Positions 22,497 to 31,483 of a stretch of DNA of 36,803 bases are shown here, in pieces. The stretch is from Deltaproteobacteria bacterium (GTDB lineage Bacteria > Myxococcota > UBA727 > VGSZ01). The translations under genes were made by a program, and so were the position numbers. The notes under the pieces were generated by a model. The model was not told where the DNA came from. It did not search any database and was given only the letters and a program-made list of their open reading frames with translations. The stretch is taken from NCBI GenBank assembly GCA_016874845.1, contig VGSZ01000018.1, positions 1-36,803 on the forward strand. The letters are read 5' to 3'. The first letter of the stretch is position 1, and each line of letters opens with the position of its first letter.

Positions 22497-23050
22497 ATGC
22501 GTTCGATGCGTGGTTCGTGGTGGTTGCTCGTAGGGGCCTTGGCGGCGTCGCCGGTGCTCGCCGACGGCGACAAGAAGCCCGAGGCGGCTGAGCGGGGCGC
22601 CGACAAGGGCAGAGGCGACGGTGTCGACAACGACGTCAACAACGGAGTCGACGGCAAAAAGGGCGAGGCGACGCGCGGACTGGCTCGCACCGCCGCGGCC
22701 GAGAACGACAAGCACGCGCGGCGGCTCGCGCAGATCGCGCGGCTCGAGCAGATCGGGGAGGACAACGCCAAGCCCGAGTGGTGCAGCGCGCCGGCGCCCT
22801 GCGCGAGCGGGAGATCAAGCGCCACGAGCGTGCCCTCGCCCGCATCGCCCGCAAGGGCGACAAGGCCGACGAGCGCGAGGGCAAGCGCGAGGAGCGCGAG
22901 GGCAAGCGCGAGGAGCGCGACGCGAAGCGCGAGCAGCGCGAGGAAAAGCGCGAGGAAAAGCGCGAGGAAAAGCGCGAGGAAAAGCGCGACGGCCGGGGCA
23001 AGCCCGACGATGCCGGCCAGAAGAACAAGAAAGAGAAGAGGGACAAGTGA
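22497..23050 (+). CDS. secreted Lys/Glu/Arg-rich repeat protein, apparently frameshifted near 22778
   Basis: Signal peptide MRSMRGSWWLLVGALAASPVLADGD; first half ends ...EQIGEDNAKPE, second half VQRAGALREREIKRHERALARIARKGDKADEREGKREEREGKREER...KRDK lies in another frame. Confidence 0.6.
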
Positions 23051-23052
23051 TC

Positions 23053-23310
23053 ATGAACAACCTCCTCCCTCGACTCACCCTCGCGCTCGTCAGCGCCTGC
23101 GTCGCGATGGTCGGCTGCAGCAAGCCAGCCGAGCCGCCCGCCGCCGCTCCCGCGCCGGCCGTGCCTGTCGCGTCGCCACCTCCGTCGGCGCCGCCGGTGG
23201 CGACCGCGGTCGATGCGCCCGCTGATATCAAGCCCGACAACCCCGACCAGGTGGCCGCGGCCCTCGAAAGAGAGCTCGAGACCGACGCCGCCGACGAAAA
23301 CAAGGAGTAG
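23053..23310 (+). CDS. small Pro/Ala-rich lipoprotein
   Basis: MNNLLPRLTLALVSACVAMVGCSKPAEPP: lipobox MVGC; 85 aa. Confidence 0.65.
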   Translation: MNNLLPRLTLALVSACVAMVGCSKPAEPPAAAPAPAVPVASPPPSAPPVATAVDAPADIKPDNPDQVAAALERELETDAADENKE

Positions 23311-23331
23311 CCGCCGATCGCCGGTCGACGG

Positions 23332-24789
23332 TCAGCCGGCGGCCGTCCGCCAGTACGCGGCCTCGTCCCACAGCGGGGCCAACGACCCGCCCCAGGTCGT
23401 CGCGTAGCGCTCGAGCAGGTGCTCGGCGAACGTGCGGCCCGACGCGACGACGTCTTGCAGCGGCCGCAGGTAGACGCCTTCGTCCTCGCCGCCGGCGTTC
23501 TTGACCGCCAGTCGCGCCAGACCGGCGCCGGCTTCGTGGACGAGGTCGCCGCAGCGCGACAGGATCGACTGCCCCCGGAACGTCGCCGCGAACCCACGCA
23601 CGGCGACGTCGGCGCGCAGCGCCGCCAGCTCCGTCGCCGTCGCTCCGTCCATCAGCGCGCGGGCGCGGTCGCGGGCGCGCTCGTCGTACAGGAGGCCCTT
23701 GTACAGGGCCGGCAACGCGGCGAGCCGCGCCGGCGGCGTCGAGTCTGCCGAGCGCACCTCGAGGACGCGCTTGAGCCGCACCTCGGGAAACAGCGTCGTC
23801 AGGTGGTCGGCGAAGTCGCGCAGCGTCGCGCGCACGGGCGCGCCGTCGATGTCGATCCCCTCGGCGAGGAACGTGCGGAACGACGCGCCGGCGACGTCAT
23901 GGTGCAGCCCGTCGCGCCGCACGAAGTACATTGGTACGTCAAGCACCCACTGCACGTAGCGCTCGTAGGAGAAGTCGCGGGCGAGGATCGCCGCCGGAAA
24001 GCCGGCGCGCTGCGGGTCGGTGTCGGCCCAGACCTGCTGCCGCTCGGACAGCGCACCCGATGGGCGACCCTGCACGAAGGGCGAGTTCGCGAACAACGCC
24101 GCCACCAGCGGCGCGACGACCAACGCCGTCTGGTACGAGGCGATCATGTCGGCTTCGCTCGACCAATCGTAGTTGGCCTGTACCGTCGCCGTGCGTTTCA
24201 TCATATCCAGACCGCGCTTGCCTACCGTCGGCATGTAGCGGGTCATCACCGCGTAGCGTCCCTTGGGGACCAGCGGCATCTCCCCCCATGTCGCCGTAGG
24301 TTGGAAGCCGAGGCCGACAAATCCGATGCGTCGCGGCCGGCAGAGCCGCGCCAGCAGCGTCACGTGTTCGTCGATCTCGCGCTGGGTCTCATGCAGCGAT
24401 GAAAACGGGGCTCCGGAAAGCTCGAACTGTCCTCCGGGTTCGAGCGTGATCGACGCGTCGCCGCGAAACAGGGCGATGGTGTGGCCGCTGTCGGTGGCGG
24501 CGGTCCAAGGGCCGTGGGCGGCCGTGTCGTCGCGGTCGGCGGCGATGGCCTGCAGCAGCGCCTCGATGCCCCTGGAGCCGTCGTAGGGCAGCGGGATCGG
24601 CCGCGCGGGGTCGTCGCCGGGGGCGGGGTAGAGGAAGCCGAACTTCTCGTGCTCGGTGCCGACGCGAAAGCGCGCCCGGGGTTTCTCGGCGGTGGCGAAC
24701 CAGCCGACGAGGCGATCGAGGCCGCCCCGATGCAGCGGGGGCAACGGCTCGCCGGGGTCGTCGCGCTCGGTGGGGGAGATGGTGCTCAC
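23332..24789 (-). CDS. gshA: glutamate-cysteine ligase (GCS2/plant-type)
   Basis: FRVGTEHEKFGF, LEPGGQFELSGAP, GFVGLGFQPTATWGEMPLVPKGRYAVMTRYMP, ATVQANYDWSSEADM; GTG start at 24789. Confidence 0.93.
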   Translation of the reverse strand: MSTISPTERDDPGEPLPPLHRGGLDRLVGWFATAEKPRARFRVGTEHEKFGFLYPAPGDDPARPIPLPYDGSRGIEALLQAIAADRDDTAAHGPWTAATDSGHTIALFRGDASITLEPGGQFELSGAPFSSLHETQREIDEHVTLLARLCRPRRIGFVGLGFQPTATWGEMPLVPKGRYAVMTRYMPTVGKRGLDMMKRTATVQANYDWSSEADMIASYQTALVVAPLVAALFANSPFVQGRPSGALSERQQVWADTDPQRAGFPAAILARDFSYERYVQWVLDVPMYFVRRDGLHHDVAGASFRTFLAEGIDIDGAPVRATLRDFADHLTTLFPEVRLKRVLEVRSADSTPPARLAALPALYKGLLYDERARDRARALMDGATATELAALRADVAVRGFAATFRGQSILSRCGDLVHEAGAGLARLAVKNAGGEDEGVYLRPLQDVVASGRTFAEHLLERYATTWGGSLAPLWDEAAYWRTAAG

Positions 24790-24958
24790 GCGATTCCTCG
24801 GCGGCGACGGAAAAACACGCTGCGGTCTTCGCCGTTGGCGACGACGAACGCAAGATCGAACCGGCGTCGCGGGCGACGAACGGGCGGTCGAGGACGACGC
24901 ACGGGCGACGGACGACCGTCGCCGGCCCCTCCCCACTTGTCATGCTACGAACCCGGAC

Positions 24959-25807
24959 ATGGCGCGCACACCGACCCTGTTCGATCCCGAGGCCGCCCCC
25001 GGCGCCGTCGCGCGCTTCCTCGTCGGCGTTCGGGCCGCCTTCGCCGGTGTACCCGTCGTGCTCTCCGACCAGCGCCTGCTGGCGTTGTCGCTGGTGCCGA
25101 TGCTGCTGCACGTGGCGTTGTTCATCGCCCTGCTGGTGGGGTTGACCGGCACTGTCGCCCCCGCGGTGGGTCACGCCGTGGCCCACGCGCTCGGCGCCGA
25201 CCCCCAGCAGGCGGGACTCTGGGCGCGGCCGCTGTCGGGCATCGTGCACGCCGGCGTCGTCGTGCTCGCCATCGCCACGGCGTTCTTCGGCAGCGTTTTC
25301 GTCGCCAGCGTGCTCGGCGACCCCTTCTATGACGCGCTCTCCGAGCGGACCGAAGAACTCTACCTCGGCCGCGCCGTCGGCGCGCCCCTCACCGTCCACG
25401 CGGTGGTGGTGGGCATCGGCCGCGAGCTCGTCGCCAACCTCGTGCGCCTGTTCGTCTGGAGCCTGGGCGCCCTGCCGCTGTGGGTCCTGTCGTTCACGTT
25501 CGCCGGCTTCGTCGCCGGTCCGCTGTCTCTGGCCTGGACGTGGCTGTTCACCGCCTACGAGTTCTTGTCACGGAGTCTTGTCCGACACACCGTACACATT
25601 GGTGGTCGGTTTGGTGCGCTCTTTTCGCAAAAACAGCTGTTCCTCGGCTTTGGCGCCGGCGCCGCCCTGGTCTCGCTGGTGCCGTTCACGTCACCGTTTC
25701 TGGTCGTCGGTGCAACGCGAGCCTACTTGGCCCTCGCGGCCAGCGGCCGGGTGGCATCGCGCCTGACCGACGCTGATCGCGAACGTCTCTGCTCGTATTT
25801 TCCGTGA
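24959..25807 (+). CDS. EI24 domain / CysZ-like membrane protein
   Basis: Multiple TM segments; SVLGDPFYDALSERTEELYLG and FTSPFLVVGATRAYL patterns of the EI24/CysZ family; stop overlaps the next start. Confidence 0.75.
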   Translation: MARTPTLFDPEAAPGAVARFLVGVRAAFAGVPVVLSDQRLLALSLVPMLLHVALFIALLVGLTGTVAPAVGHAVAHALGADPQQAGLWARPLSGIVHAGVVVLAIATAFFGSVFVASVLGDPFYDALSERTEELYLGRAVGAPLTVHAVVVGIGRELVANLVRLFVWSLGALPLWVLSFTFAGFVAGPLSLAWTWLFTAYEFLSRSLVRHTVHIGGRFGALFSQKQLFLGFGAGAALVSLVPFTSPFLVVGATRAYLALAASGRVASRLTDADRERLCSYFP

Positions 25808-26805
25808 CAGGTGAGGGCGCCGTGAAATCTACCTTCTTGTATGTCGCCGATCCCATCCATACGTTCAATCCGACCAGCGACACGACGCTGGCGTTGATGC
25901 AGGAGGCGCAGCGCCGCGGCATCACGAACGTGGTCTGTGAGATGAAGGATCTGGCGGCTGGCGCGACGGGGTCGGCGTTCGCGCGGGCCAGACCGGTGAC
26001 GGTGCGGACGCCGACGGCCGACGACCCTTCGTTCTTCGCTGCCGGCGCGCCGCAGGATCTCTCGTTCGACGACATCGACGTGGTCTGGATGCGCAAGGAC
26101 CCGCCCGTCGATGACAGCTACCTGTACGCGACGATGCTGCTCGACCGCCGCGATCCGGCGCACACGCTGGTGCTGAACGAGCCCACGGCGCTGCGGGTGG
26201 TTCACGAGAAGCTGTGGGCGCTGGGCTACCCCGACCTGGTGCCGCCGCAGGTGGTGACGTCGCGGCCCGACGTGCTGCGGGCCTTCGTGCAACAGCACGG
26301 CAAGGCGGCGTTGAAGCCGCTCGCGTTCATGGGCGGCATGGGGGTGATGGTCTTTGCCGCCGACGACGTCAACCTGAAGAGCGCCATCGACCTGTTGACG
26401 ATGGAGGGTCGTCGGCCGGCGTTGGCGCAGGCGTACCTGCCGGCGGTGAAGCAGGGCGACAAGCGCGTGATCGTGGTGCAGGGCGAGCCGATCGCCGCGC
26501 TCAACCGCGTGCCGCGCGGCGACGACGTCCGCGCCAACCTGCACGCCGGTGGCACGGCCCAGCAGGGCGTCATCGACGACGATGACCGCCGCATCTGCGC
26601 GCGGCTGGCCCCGGAGCTGGTGCGGCTGGGCATCTTCTTCGCCGGCCTCGACGTCATCGGCGGCAAGCTGACCGAGGTGAACGTGACATCGCCGACGGGG
26701 CTGCCCCAGATCAACCGGCTCGACGGCCGTCGCGGCGCCACGCTGGTCGAGGCGATCATGCTCGATCGCGTCGAGAGCCTGCTCGCTCGTCGCCCGGTGC
26801 GCTGA
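25804..26805 (+). CDS. gshB: glutathione synthase
   Basis: FLYVADPIHTFNPTSDTTLALMQEA, VWMRKDPPVDDSYLYATMLLD, KPLAFMGGMGVMVF, ANLHAGG, GGKLTEVNVTSPTGLPQINRL. Confidence 0.93.
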   Translation: MTGEGAVKSTFLYVADPIHTFNPTSDTTLALMQEAQRRGITNVVCEMKDLAAGATGSAFARARPVTVRTPTADDPSFFAAGAPQDLSFDDIDVVWMRKDPPVDDSYLYATMLLDRRDPAHTLVLNEPTALRVVHEKLWALGYPDLVPPQVVTSRPDVLRAFVQQHGKAALKPLAFMGGMGVMVFAADDVNLKSAIDLLTMEGRRPALAQAYLPAVKQGDKRVIVVQGEPIAALNRVPRGDDVRANLHAGGTAQQGVIDDDDRRICARLAPELVRLGIFFAGLDVIGGKLTEVNVTSPTGLPQINRLDGRRGATLVEAIMLDRVESLLARRPVR

Positions 26806-27245
26806 CCTTGGCTGCTGCGCGCACGCGTTGCGGGGCGCGTCAAAGTCCTCTCTTCGCGTGGTTGTTCTGCCGGCTTCCTTGCATGGCGACCGCCGCCTTC
26901 GGCGGGAGCCAGGGGAACATTAGGCCACCTCCCCCTGACAACCCCCGGGCCTTGGGGCGATTCCGGCAGCGGCGAGACGACCCGGGCGCCGCGGTCGATC
27001 CTCATCGCCACGCGGTGTTCACTGGCTGCGGTGCCGGGGTTGTTCGCCTTCCGGCGAAGACACGGCATCGCCGTGGGCCTGCATCATCGCCACCGCGACC
27101 AACCCTTGACGACACCGGGGTCAATTCCAGCGAGGAAACGACCCGCGCACCGCAGCCAGCCCTGCGAGCCATCGCGAGGCTGAGCGACTGCGGAGCCCGG
27201 GTCGCTTTCCGGTGCGAGCATTTCCTGAAAGCGCCGGGGTTTCCA

Positions 27246-27286
27246 AAGGGGTGCGGCGCAACGCACCCCTTCGGTCGCGCCGAAGG
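27246..27286. promoter_or_regulatory. two overlapping, mutually exclusive stem-loops
   Basis: AAGGGGTGCG-gcgcaa-CGCACCCCTT (27246-27271) and CCTTCGG-tcgcg-CCGAAGG (27268-27286) share CCTT. Confidence 0.4.
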
Positions 27287-27556
27287 AGTAGGTGGCCATG
27301 CCGCAAGGCACACAGTGGGACGTCGCCGAAGGAGAAAACCTCGCCGGAGATCCAGCTGCGCGAAGAAGAGAGGAAGAGAACGACAGCGACGACCAAGAAG
27401 AAGAAGAAGAAGCAAAAGCAGAAGAAGCAGAAGAGCGAGGTCACGCCATGGATGTGCGAACCAGAGCACTCCTCCAAGGACGTTGTGCAAGCAGAAGCCC
27501 CTCCCCCGAGCACGCTTCTTCGTTCTCTCCACGGGAGAGAGGCCAGGGGTGGAGTC

Positions 27557-27946
27557 ATGCGCGAGTTCATCAAGGAGATGCAGGAAGAGCCCCGGCAGAA
27601 CGCGCGGCGCTTCGTGGTGGAGTCGACGGTGTCGAGCTCGCTGGCGCCGGTGGCGGCGGTGCTGGGGCTCGCGACGCTGCTCGGTGAAGGCCCGGTGACC
27701 GAGACGATGAGGCTGATGGGCCTGCCGCGGTGGTCGTATCCGCTGTTGGGGGTGCTCGAGGTGGCGGCGGCGACGTTGGTGTTGCCGGTGGCGGCGTTCC
27801 TGGGCGCCGTCGTGGGGGCGGCGCTGGGCGTGATCGGCGCGCTCATGTACCTGCCGCTGGGCGAGCGGGGCTTCGCGGTGACGCTGGCGGTGGGGGCCGC
27901 GATCTGGGACGCCACCCACGATCGCGCCCTCGGCAGACCGGCGTGA
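27557..27946 (+). CDS. DoxX-like small membrane protein
   Basis: MREFIKEMQEEPRQNARRFVVES...ETMRLMGLPRWSYPLLGVLEVAAATLVLPVAAFLGAVVGAALGVIGALMYL. Confidence 0.55.
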   Translation: MREFIKEMQEEPRQNARRFVVESTVSSSLAPVAAVLGLATLLGEGPVTETMRLMGLPRWSYPLLGVLEVAAATLVLPVAAFLGAVVGAALGVIGALMYLPLGERGFAVTLAVGAAIWDATHDRALGRPA

Positions 27947-28144
27947 CGAACGATGAGCAGCGAGCCGCCGGCGGTCACCCACGCGACACGAGACGAATTT
28001 AAAAAAATGAGCGGTACGCGCATCGTCAGCATCATCATGAGCACCATGATGCAGGCGCTCATTACAACCTGTAAAATGGACGATGGCTGCGCCTTGTGCG
28101 TGAGCGAAAGGCACGGCGTCGCTGGTTTTGAAAAGCTCGGTGAT

Positions 28145-28165
28145 GGCTTTTTTCAGCAGCCTGCT
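28145..28165. repeat. inverted repeat copy A (GCTTTTTTCAGCAGCCTGCTA)
   Basis: Matches the reverse complement of the sequence at ~29869-29890. Confidence 0.7.
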
Positions 28166-28169
28166 AGCC

Positions 28170-29119
28170 TTGGGACGGCTCACGCATGTTCTCCTCGCGG
28201 GCGGCGTCGGCTTCCTCGGCTCCCACCTCTGCGACGCCCTGCTGGGGCGTGGTCACGAGGTGCTCGCTCTCGATAATTTCTCTACCGGTCGCCGGCACGA
28301 CATCGCGAATCGGCGCGACAATGTAAACTTCAAGATCATTCGTCATGATATCTTCTAACCGAACTTGCCGAGGTCGATCAAATTTATTCATCTCTCCTGT
28401 CATGCGTCGCCAGTTCATTGTCAATCCAATCCAGTGAAGACCGTGCAGACGTCGGTGGTCGGGACCGTCGACGTCCTCGAGATCGGTCATCGTACGGGGG
28501 CGCGTCTGCTGCTGGACTCCACGAGCGAGATCGACGGCGACCCGCAGGTCCATCCGCAGTGGGAGGGCTACCGGGGCAACGTCTGCACGACGCTCCGCGC
28601 GCCTGCTGCGACGAGGGCAAGCGCGCCGCCGAGACGCTGGCGTCGGACTACGCGCGCCAGTTCGCCGTCGACACACGCATCGCGCGCATCTTCAACACCC
28701 ATGGGCCGCGCATGTGCGCCGATGGCGTACGCGTCGTCAGCAATTTCTTCGTGCAGGCCCTGCGGGGCGAGCCAACCACGGTCTACGGCGGCGGCACGCA
28801 GACGCGGTCGTGCAGCTACGTCGACGACCCCGTCGACGGGCTGCTGCGCTTGATGGACGCCCCGGCGGCGCCCGACCCCGTCAACCTCGGCAACCCCGAG
28901 GTGGTGACGGTGCTCGAGCTGGCCCGTCACATCATCGCCCTCGTCGGTCGAAGCGAGGTCGTGCAGCGCCCCCTGCCCGAGGACGACCCGTCGAGGCGGT
29001 GCCCCGACATCACGCGCGCGCGCGCGATGCTTGGCTGGCAGCCGCGCGTCTCCCTTGACGAGGGGCTGCGGCGGTCGCTGCCCGCCTTCGTCGCGGCGAC
29101 CACGAACCCCGGGCGGTGA
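28170..29119 (+). pseudogene. UDP-glucuronate decarboxylase (UXS)/NAD-dependent epimerase family, disrupted
   Basis: HVLLAGGVGFLGSHLCDALLGRGHEVLALDNFSTGRRHDI...HDIF*PNLPRS...HLSCHASPVHCQSNPVKTVQTSVVGTVDVL...STSEIDGDPQVHPQWEGYRGNV then frame shift to CCDEGKRAAETLASDYARQFAVDTRIARIFNTHGPRM. Confidence 0.9.
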
Positions 29120-29126
29120 CTGCGGC

Positions 29127-29826
29127 TCACGGCACGCGGAACCACAAGACGAGCTCGTCGCCGGTCTCGGTGCACAACAGCCGACGCATCGACAGGCCGC
29201 GCTCGTCGGGCGCGGTGGACGCGGCGCGCGCGACGTAGCGCCCGCCGCGGCGCCCGCACTGCAGGGCGGCCACGACGCCGTCGACGTCACCGGCCTCGTC
29301 GACGTCGATGGCCTGCTCCGGCGTTCGGCCCAGCGCGGCGCTGCCGACGTGGTCGGCGAGCAGCTGCGAACGCGCCCGGCCCATGCGGTCGCGCACCTCG
29401 CCGTCGGGCGGCAACACCGACGCGGTGACGAGATAGCCGCCGAGGGCGTCGCGGCGGACCGCGTCGTCGATGCCGACGGCGGCGTCGGCGAGCAGCCAGT
29501 ACAGGTTGGCGCGGCCCCGCTCGCTCAGCAGATCGCTGCCCAGCAGCGCCTGCAGGCGGGGGATGGCAGCGCGACGCTCACCCCGCTGCAGGGCCGCCAT
29601 CGCCTCGCCGACGAGCAACCCCGCCTCGGCGGGGTTGTCCGGCCGCGGCAGCACTGCAAGCGGCACCGGCGACGACGACGACGACGGCGACGACGGCGAG
29701 CGCGGCCCGGCGAACGACATGTCCACCGGGCGCTGCAGCGTCGACGACGAAGGCGCGGGCGACGACGCGCAGGCGACCGCGCCTGCCGCCGCGGCGAGCG
29801 CCAGCGGGGCGCGCCCACGAGCCATG
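29127..29826 (-). CDS. putative lipoprotein with TPR-like helical region
   Basis: MARGRAPLALAAAAGAVACASS (lipobox-like VACA); AGLLVGEAMAALQRGERRAAIPRLQALLGSDLLSERGRANLYWLLADAA. Confidence 0.6.
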
Positions 29827-29868
29827 AACGGCAAGAAGAGCACCGAGCGCCGCACGCGCTTGAGGGTA

Positions 29869-29913
29869 GCAGGCTGCTGAAAAATGCTCTCCACTGGCTC
29901 TCTCAGCAGCCTG
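29869..29913. repeat. inverted repeat copy B; contains internal hairpin GCAGGCTGCTGA...TCAGCAGCCTGC
   Basis: Perfect 12-bp arms 29870-29881 / 29902-29913; left arm is the reverse complement of copy A at 28145. Confidence 0.75.
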
Positions 29914-29984
29914 CGAGGCCATCGAGTTCGCGCTTCACCACGCGCGGCGCGACGTGTTCGCGCCGTCGGGTGGGCGGGCCTTTC

Positions 29985-30420
29985 ACTCCCGCGTTTGGCG
30001 CAGCGCGCGCTCGACGTGCTCCCGCGCGCCGGGCGGCGGGTTGCGCGCGAGCAGCTCGAGCGAGAGCCGGAGGTCAGGGTGATGGGGGGCCAGGAGCCCG
30101 AGCGCGAGGCCCGCGCGTGCGCGGATCCGCTCGTCGCCGCCCTGGGCGTGGCCGGTGTGGCCGGCCAGGAGCTGGTGGCCCACCGGCTCACCGAACGACG
30201 AGTCGCGCGGCGTCGCGGGGCACCAAGGTCTCCTAGGCGCTCATCGAGGCGCGGTCCCGCTGCGAGGGGCTGCCGTCCTGCATCCGCGCGACGAACGTCG
30301 ACAGCTAGCTGTCGACGGGGAAGGTCGAGGCGACGGTGTCGATACGCCGGTAGACCTCGTCAGGCGCCTCCGCGACCCACGCAATGAGGACGGCTGCCAC
30401 CTCGCGCCGTCGGCGACGCC
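29985..30420 (-). pseudogene. unidentified degraded coding remnant
   Basis: EVAAVLIAWVAEAPDEVYRRIDTVASTFPVDS*LSTFVARMQDGSPSQRDRASMSA*ETLVPRDAARLVV then other frame GEPVGHQLLAGHTGHAQGGDERIRARAGLALGLLAPHHPDLRLSLELLARNPPPGAREHVERAL. Confidence 0.4.
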
Positions 30421-30426
30421 GATCGC

Positions 30427-31095
30427 TCAGACGACGGCGACGACGGCGAGAAAGTGCAGCGCGCTGCCGGCGAGGACGAAGCCGTGCCACACGGTGTGGG
30501 CCCACTTCCGCTCCTGCACGTAGAACGCGACGCCAAGCGTGTACGAGAGCCCGCTCGTCACGAGCAGCAGCAGCGCCGGCCACGACAGTGCCGCGAACAA
30601 CGGCCGCGCGACGCCGACGGCGAGCCAGCCCATGCCGAGGTAGAGCGCGAGCGACAGGCGCTCGAAGCGCCGCAGCGGCGTCGCGAGCACGACGAGGCCC
30701 ACGACCGCGAGGCTCCAGACCGAGGCGAGCAGCGGCGGGCCCCAGCCGTCGCCGATCACGAACAACGCAAACGGCGTGTAGCTGCCGGCGATGAACAGGT
30801 AGATGGCGGCGTGGTCGAAGCGCCGTGTCCAGCGCTTGAGCCGCGGCTTCGAGGCCGGCACCGCGTGGTAGATCGTCGAGGCGCCATACAAGAGCACCAG
30901 CGTGACGCCGTAGATGGCGCAGCCGACGACATGGGCGTGGCTGCGCTGGACGAGCACCGGCACGAGCAACACGACGAAGGCGAGCACGCCGAGCAGCGCG
31001 CCGACGCCGTGGGTGAGCGCGTGCGCGAGCTCCTCTTGCGGCGTGTACTCGTACACGGGCGGCGGCGTGCGGAGTGCAAACGGATTCCAGACCAT
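30427..31095 (-). CDS. hemolysin III / PAQR family membrane protein
   Basis: EELAHALTHGVGALLGVLAFVVLL, STIYHAVP, FDHAAIYLFIAGSYTPF, GVAFYVQERKWAHTVWHGFVLAGSALHFLAV. Confidence 0.9.
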   Translation of the reverse strand: MVWNPFALRTPPPVYEYTPQEELAHALTHGVGALLGVLAFVVLLVPVLVQRSHAHVVGCAIYGVTLVLLYGASTIYHAVPASKPRLKRWTRRFDHAAIYLFIAGSYTPFALFVIGDGWGPPLLASVWSLAVVGLVVLATPLRRFERLSLALYLGMGWLAVGVARPLFAALSWPALLLLVTSGLSYTLGVAFYVQERKWAHTVWHGFVLAGSALHFLAVVAVV

Positions 31096-31483
31096 GTGTT
31101 CATCATGCACGCGCAACACCACGGCGACGTCATGGTCGATCCGCGCCGAGTCACGTGCTGGCGACGTCGCCGTAACGACGGCGCCGGCCACGACGACGGG
31201 TGCGCGATGCGACGATCGAACCCGGTGGCAGCCGCCCGCGGTGCTGGTGCATGCTGACCGCACGGTGACGATCGACGACCCGACAACGCCGCGCCGGGCG
31301 GCACCCTCGTCCAGTGCCGGCCGCGGCATGACGACGGTCGACGCGGCCGCGGCGGCGACGGTCGCACCGCGCCGCTGACGCTCGCCGCGCTCATCGCCAC
31401 GGCTGCGCCAGCACGGAAGGCACCAAAGACGCCGGCCGGCGACTCGATTGACGATCGCGGTCGCGACGACGACAGCGCCGGCC

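Noticed and set aside
24389-25399. Minus-strand 336-aa ORF over the EI24 gene
   Set aside because: Low-complexity antisense frame overlapping two well-supported genes.
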